64,000 bases of DNA. Origin: Diploscapter coronatus. Taxonomy: Eukaryota > Nematoda > Chromadorea > Rhabditida > Rhabditidae. How positions within the stretch are numbered: the first letter of the stretch is position 1; every line of letters begins with the position of its first letter. The notes beneath the pieces were generated by a model, which ran no database searches, was not told the DNA's origin, and worked only from the letters and a program-made list of their open reading frames with translations. The stretch lies in the NCBI GenBank assembly GCA_964036155.1, contig OZ038422.1, forward strand, positions 40,261,201 through 40,325,200, read 5' to 3'. Below, piece after piece: positions 59,132 to 64,000 of the stretch. The translations under genes were made by a program, and so were the position numbers.

Positions 59132-61274
59132 CCACTAATTTTTGGTCCGATCTGGAAATTCCTGGGTTTTTTCCGGAAATTAATGTTTTCTGTCTAAAAG
59201 TGAGAATCGACGAAATCGCAATGAATTAAGAACGACTTGTTGTAGTGTAAGAGGCGAGTGTGGATCGATAAATCGAACTATCTTCCGACAAAGTGTAGGG
59301 GAAAATAAAGCGATGGCGGAATCATAGACAAAAACACGATGCATTTCAATTAGAAGATATATCCAGTCACGCCCATTTTGACGAAATTCAATGATACAAG
59401 ATATAAATATTCAGAAAGTCGTAGAAAGCGATAATTTTTATGATTGAATCACTGAATGCAATTAGAAATAATGGGCGTCGACGAGAAGGAAAAGCTTCGA
59501 GGTTAAATTGACAAAAGAAAAAGGCAAAAACTGATAGCGCGATTACAGTAATTGACTATGACAATCAGCGGCAGGCAATTCACTGATTAACATAGATTGG
59601 CCGAAAAGGGAAGGAAATCAGACAATTGAAGAGAAACGAAGAAAACATCAATGCATAACTTAGAATGTAAGGTTGTAATGCAAGAAAGAAATTATAGGCA
59701 ATTCTGCTAAATATGCTGAATACAATCGTAAATCGCATAATAATAATAATAGTATTTCCTCTCTCGAGAAAATCAGATAAAATACAATTTACGAAAGAGT
59801 AAAATCCAATGAAATGACACTATAAAAGTCTGCGCATATATCTTTCTAGCGATTTCGATCTAATCGTGACAACAAATTCAAGTCAATGGACGGATAGAGA
59901 CATTTTCTTTTGATCGCACGCGGTTTCGCGGTTTGTATTCACATTTTTGCGACGGTAAATAATAAATAGGTCGATGGAAATTCTTCAGCGTACATCTAGA
60001 GATTTTCTATCATAGATCTACCTAATTTAGTCCAAATTACAGATTAGACCAAATTTCCTCAGAAAAATACATATGGCACTTGATATGATAATGCAAAAGT
60101 TAAGATCGATAGCGGTGAAGTGGGTGGGTTGAATGGACAAGACATGAGGAAGGAAATAGTCTGGGGAAATTAGAGGTCGGAGAGATGCGGAAAGGAACTC
60201 CCCCATATGATGCGCGACTGGCTGCTGCTGCAGCCAAATGGAGAAGAATGTTTGGAAAGAACGAAGACACAAGTCAAACAAGGTCAGGTTAGAGACCGGA
60301 GAGAATCGAAAGAAACAGATAGATAGACAGACAGACAGACAGACGAATGAATGATATCTCGAACATTACATTATCATTTTCCACACATACCAGTTTCACC
60401 AATTGTTCAAACCAACAAAAGAAGGCTCAAAGTCTCCACCTTCCAAGAACAAAAATCAAAAGAATCCAAGAATTCGACCTCAAAGGGCGTTTTCCCGATT
60501 CTACTCCGGAAGAAGAATGCCAAAAATCGAAAGTTAGGGTATGAAAATCGAACGTAAAGGTAAACATTGGAATCGGTAAATGCAAAGGAGCGGGTGTGCG
60601 AGAGAGGGCGCGGGACAAGTTCAGAGGCTGGTCTCGGAGAAAAAGACTCGCAAATACGCTCCCAGCACAAAGTCGGGAAGGTGTAAAAAGAGCTGTCTCT
60701 CATTCATGTAGGAAAATGCGTGGCTTCTTCTACTGAAATTTGACGTAATTACTACTCGCGGAGTAAATTTAGAAAGTGGTTTTCGGACCAGAGCAAAAGC
60801 CCCACCTACACGACAAATCTACAGACAATGGAATGCTGGGGGAGTGTCGGGAATAGTCTGCACATTTTCCTGTGTTTTATTATGCTTGTTTCCTGGTTTC
60901 ATTTCGCTTTTCGACTTATCAAGTTGTGCTGCATCTAAATTCTGCAGAGTTGAGGTGCTAAGTGGGGTGCTGCTTCTCATAGCTTCGCGCGGCGAGCCGG
61001 CACTCAAAACTCGAGTGCGGGCTGCCCCCTGCGCGCCCTCTTTTAGATTCGCAGAGATATCATTTATCCCCCCGCTCATTTGTCGAGCTAAACACCCTCA
61101 GTGTGAAACGATATCCTATCGAGGTCATCACGTACTCCGTCCATTTTAGGCTCCTCGATCTCCTACCGTAGTCCGACTAAAATCAGACGCGAATAATTCC
61201 GACGCGTTGACGACAATTTCCCATCCTCTATTAATCCACCCCCCATCCCCAAATTGGTAGTCCATCTTATTTAG
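59132..61274. other. Intergenic between SESTD1-like and 61275 genes
   Basis: AT-rich upstream region of the SESTD1-like gene with a GATA/GACA microsatellite at 60318-60345. Some 100-codon frames near 60840-61150 have unlikely composition and no partner exons. No RNA gene was recognised. Confidence 0.5.
60318..60345 (+). repeat. GATA/GACA microsatellite
   Basis: Two AGAT units followed by about five AGAC units (AGATAGATAGACAGACAGAC and on). A simple tandem repeat. Confidence 0.85.
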
Positions 61275-62074
61275 CATTTGTGCCCGCCCTCCTCCTCGGG
61301 GGGTTAGCTTCTTCCATTTTTGGGCACCTCTATTCGGCCTCAGTCATTTCATTCGGAAGACCCTTCCCCTTCATTCCATTACCCGTCCAATTCTCACACA
61401 AGATAAGACTTTCTAAACTCGATGAAATAGGTAAGGCCTGAGGAGTACTTCATTACATCTAGCTTCAACACTACTATGATGTGGAACATCGATACTTGCT
61501 ACTCTCGATGGTTTTTTTTCAATTTTAAAATTCGACTATCGTATTTCTACAGTAGGAATTTTAAATGCTACCACGGGCCTTTGCACGTGCTGGTTGCTGT
61601 GCACCGAATTGGCCCGTGACTTTTCGAGCGTGATGAAAATCACCCCGAAGTCAGACCCGTTGCTCAATTGGTCCCCTCCAACCAGCGATTGCACAGAGCC
61701 AATTTTTTTTTAAATTCAAACCCTCGACACATCTTGTGAATCTATGAATTTCTTGTGAAAATGTTCTATTAAAATCTTCTGAATTCAAGGATCTAAAAAT
61801 CGAAATCAACAAAATTCATTTGTGCTTTGATAAAATCGAAGTCCAAACCACAAGCTTCCCTGAGGAGTACAAGGTGAGTTGATTAGTCCTCGGAAAAGGC
61901 ATCTACACTACTTTCTCGGATTGAAATTAGAGAGAACTCACTAAGCGGGTGGTTCACTCCGAAAAATTCAATCCAAGTTTAAGCTGGCAAGAAATCTCTT
62001 ATTTGGTATACTGTGAGGTGGGGATTTTTGAAATTTCGGCACTTTCAATGCTCGATGAACAATGTATTGAGTGA
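61275..62074 (+). CDS. Unrecognised multi-exon gene, 3' part
   Basis: A phase-consistent exon series with good splice signals. Exon 61275-61430 ends KIRLSKLDEI at ATAG/GTAAGG. It joins to 61553 onward after TTTCTACAG, reading VGILNATTGLCTCWLLCTEL and then ARDFSSVMKITPKSDPLL. The next exon includes FKDLKIEINKIHLCFDKIEV and TTSFPEEYK at AAG/GTGAGT. The last exon, after AAATTAG, reads RELTKRVVHSEKFNPSLSWQ, EISYLVYCEVGIFEIS and ends MLDEQCIE. The amphipathic composition is vaguely like a nematode nuclear-receptor ligand-binding domain, but I cannot support that. The junction between the second and third exons and the 5' end are not settled. Confidence 0.5.
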
Positions 62075-62605
62075 CCTTTGCTGAAGTACACCTATTTATT
62101 GTCATCTCACGAATTCAATTGCCTCTTTCTATTACTTAACCGATTCACTTCACGAGTTTACCTAACCCTCTCGAACTTCCACTCTATCTAGCCAAATTCA
62201 TAAACCAAAATATTCCCAACATACTAGTTTTAGATCTCAAAATTAATCCCTATGTCCTGAGGATTTCGTCTATCTCTCACAGGGATTATAGTTCAATTAT
62301 GCAAATTATTACATGGTAGTGACAATTTATTAACGATGTGTACGAATCATTAATTTCGAGGCAAGACTTGGAAATAATGCAGGGAAAATTTACAAATGTT
62401 TGAATGATGAAAAATTGTTGTACCGGCTTCTGAAGAGTGCGTGAATGAGGCAAGAAACTCAGGAAAAATCTATTCAAAATATCTTCACAGCGAAAAATTG
62501 CTAGCATCTTACTAAAGCACATCGGGTCAAGGGTAATGAAATCGGGATTGACGAATTAAACTGAGGCACTATTTATAGATAACTTTGCTCCAAGTTGGAT
62601 ATCTT

Positions 62606-63191
62606 CTAGAACCATCCAAGTTCCTGTAGCCAAACCGCTCCGAAGAGCACAATAACTATGAAAATCGGTATGGTGATCGCTCCACAGACTATCCAACCAA
62701 AGGGAACTACAAGTCGAAAATTTTCCGAATCTTAGAAAAACTCCTACTCTTGAACTTCTCGATTGTATTAGCCACCGGGGTCAAATAGGGTCGATTATCA
62801 TTAGGATTTTCCATATATTCACAAGCTAGAGTGGGTTGTGAGTGACCCTTATATTCATAGCCTGAAACTGTCGATCAATTTGAAAATAAATAAGTTTTTA
62901 TACCGGGTTGTCTCGTGTATTCGCAAGCCAAGACGGGTGATCGAGATTGATTCTTGTATTCACAAGCCAGTACGGGCGATCGGCCTATTATTCAAATTTA
63001 CCTAATACAGAAGAACAACCCAAATTACCAGCATTCTGATGGTGTAGCGAGTCAAATGATAGGTTCTGAGAATTAGGTCGACTCCGGTTTGCCTCATAGT
63101 GCTCGAAAGTCTCTCTAGCGTTCAAATATTCAGACTTCCTAAAATTCTAACAACTTTTCAAGAAAATCCAAGTTTCTTACTTGAGCCCCAT
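62606..63191 (-). CDS. Small single-pass membrane protein with LACEY repeats
   Basis: Five short exons join in phase to about 138 aa. The first is only ATGGGGCTCAA before GTAAGA. The N-terminal part is hydrophilic (KKSEYLNARETFEHYEANRS). Three related units follow: RSPVLACEYKNQS, RSPVLACEYTRQP and SQPTLACEYMENP. One hydrophobic segment lies close to the C-terminus (WIVCGAITIPIFIVIVLFGA), leaving a tail of only about eight residues, so the protein could be tail-anchored. There is no signal peptide. I do not recognise the family. Each repeat has a single Cys before Glu-Tyr. Exons are too short to be seen as long frames, but splice sites and phase are consistent throughout. Confidence 0.65.
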
Positions 63192-63864
63192 TTTAGAGAT
63201 CGAAAATGGTAGCGGTGTTCAATACCAAAATCAAATTCGTATCAAATCAAGTCAAACGAACGTCAACGATCAAATCTGCCTGAAATATCACGGTTGACAT
63301 TCACGTCTATGACATTTGAAATTGAAGAAAAATCATGCCACGAGTTCGCCCAAATCTAAGTTTCAAACGAAGAAAATCAATGCTATCGATTGTCTGAGGG
63401 TTACCGAAATTCGAAGATAACTTGGAAAACACCACGTGAAGGACAGAAATGGGCATTGGAGAATGAATTTGAAGAGTGCTGTGGAGGAGAGAGAGGAAGA
63501 AATTGAAGAGAGAAACAAGAATTATAGGCACCTGGTGAGGTTGAATGAATTGAAGGGAGGTGGGGAGAGAAAATCAATAAAAACGATTTCCAAAGGAATG
63601 CAAGATGTCAACCAGATAGTGAAAGGATTTGCATACCGTTTCGTCCCGAAAGAGATTTCACATATTTCAGTCAAAGAGGATAACACGCTTTAGTCTAAAT
63701 ATCCCCATGTCAAATAAAAGTTGCAAGTCCTTGAAAACGTTTTCCAAAAATGGTTACCATAACAACGCACACGTGATGTAACTATTTACCTAGTTTCTTA
63801 AAAAAAAATAAAAACTCGAAATTCCACTAGTCAAGTTAAAAATACCTAGTCTTCACAGACAAGG
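63192..63864. other. Intergenic end of window
   Basis: Upstream of the LACEY-repeat gene. A plus-strand 85-codon frame at 63436-63693 is purine-rich and overlaps no splice evidence, so it is not called. No other structure is seen. Confidence 0.45.
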
Positions 63865-64000
63865 GCTCCTAGAAAAAGACGCCGGAACACCAGTTAGAAA
63901 AAGACACCACTCTTTCTAAGAAATAGTATGAGGGAAAGAAAAAAGATAGGCAAAAGTGATGTCTTTTTCTAAACTGGTGTCCTGGTCTTTTTCTAGGAGC
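63865..64000. repeat. Foldback element cut by or ending at the window edge
   Basis: The left arm GCTCCTAGAAAAAGACGCCG pairs over about 44 positions with the right arm, which ends CTTTTTCTAGGAGC at the last base. Between them lies AAGAAATAGTATGAGGGAAA, the common core. The element may be complete or may continue past 64000. Confidence 0.8.

Noticed and set aside
60819..61149. About 100-codon frames on both strands
   Set aside because: Overlapping frames with unlikely composition; neither joins in phase to neighbouring exons.
63436..63693. 85-codon plus-strand frame rich in Glu, Arg and Lys
   Set aside because: Composition follows local purine richness; no acceptor, donor or homologous motif was seen.
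1..64000. tRNA, rRNA or CRISPR features
   Set aside because: No cloverleaf with a GTTCGAATC-type T arm, no rRNA segments and no spaced direct repeats were found by eye; CRISPR is not expected in a eukaryote.

Overview
The window reads as a nematode chromosome segment. The evidence is small introns (many of 45-60 nt) with GT donors and TTTCAG or TTTTAG acceptors, a nematode CUB-like (CUB_2) secreted protein, a C-type lectin joined to a VWA-like domain, orthologues of pah-1, rpl-14, hsf-1 and hum-1, and trans-splice-like acceptors just 5' of some start codons. It does not look like C. elegans itself. A rhabditid nematode is likely; I cannot name the species.

Left arm (1-21 kb) is accessory in character. 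It opens with phenylalanine hydroxylase (minus, 127-2861). It then holds two copies of a LAPTM-like four-transmembrane gene (5446-6890 and 18931-20354) inside a 2.2 kb segmental duplication. Between the copies lie a 13-exon secreted CUB-like gene (minus, 8195-13854), whose intron 8 carries a 1.3 kb DD37D (maT) mariner element with perfect terminal repeats and one frameshift, and a C-type lectin/VWA gene (15947-18027). Lectin and CUB-like proteins are typical nematode immune or gut-surface secreted proteins, so this block resembles a fast-evolving immune-type cluster, although no expression evidence is available here.

Middle and right (22-59 kb) hold conserved housekeeping genes: an SLC35F1/F2-like carrier with two alternative N-termini, ribosomal protein eL14, a CASC3/Barentsz-like exon-junction protein (divergent from rpl-14), HSF-1, a dimethylglycine/sarcosine-dehydrogenase-like flavoprotein, a long-tailed class I myosin and a SESTD1-like SEC14/spectrin protein. 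The last 5 kb hold a poorly recognised multi-exon gene (61275-62074) and a small single-pass membrane protein with repeated LACEY units (62606-63191). Both are made of exons too short to stand out as long reading frames.

The most unusual non-genic signal is a dispersed family of 100-150 bp foldback elements. They sit mostly in introns and share an inner core (GAAATAGTGTG-type, closing as CTATTTCGC) but carry quite different outer arms. One copy, in an rpl-14 intron, has a perfect 9-bp target duplication. Exon models were built by hand from splice signals and reading-phase continuity; no similarity search was run.
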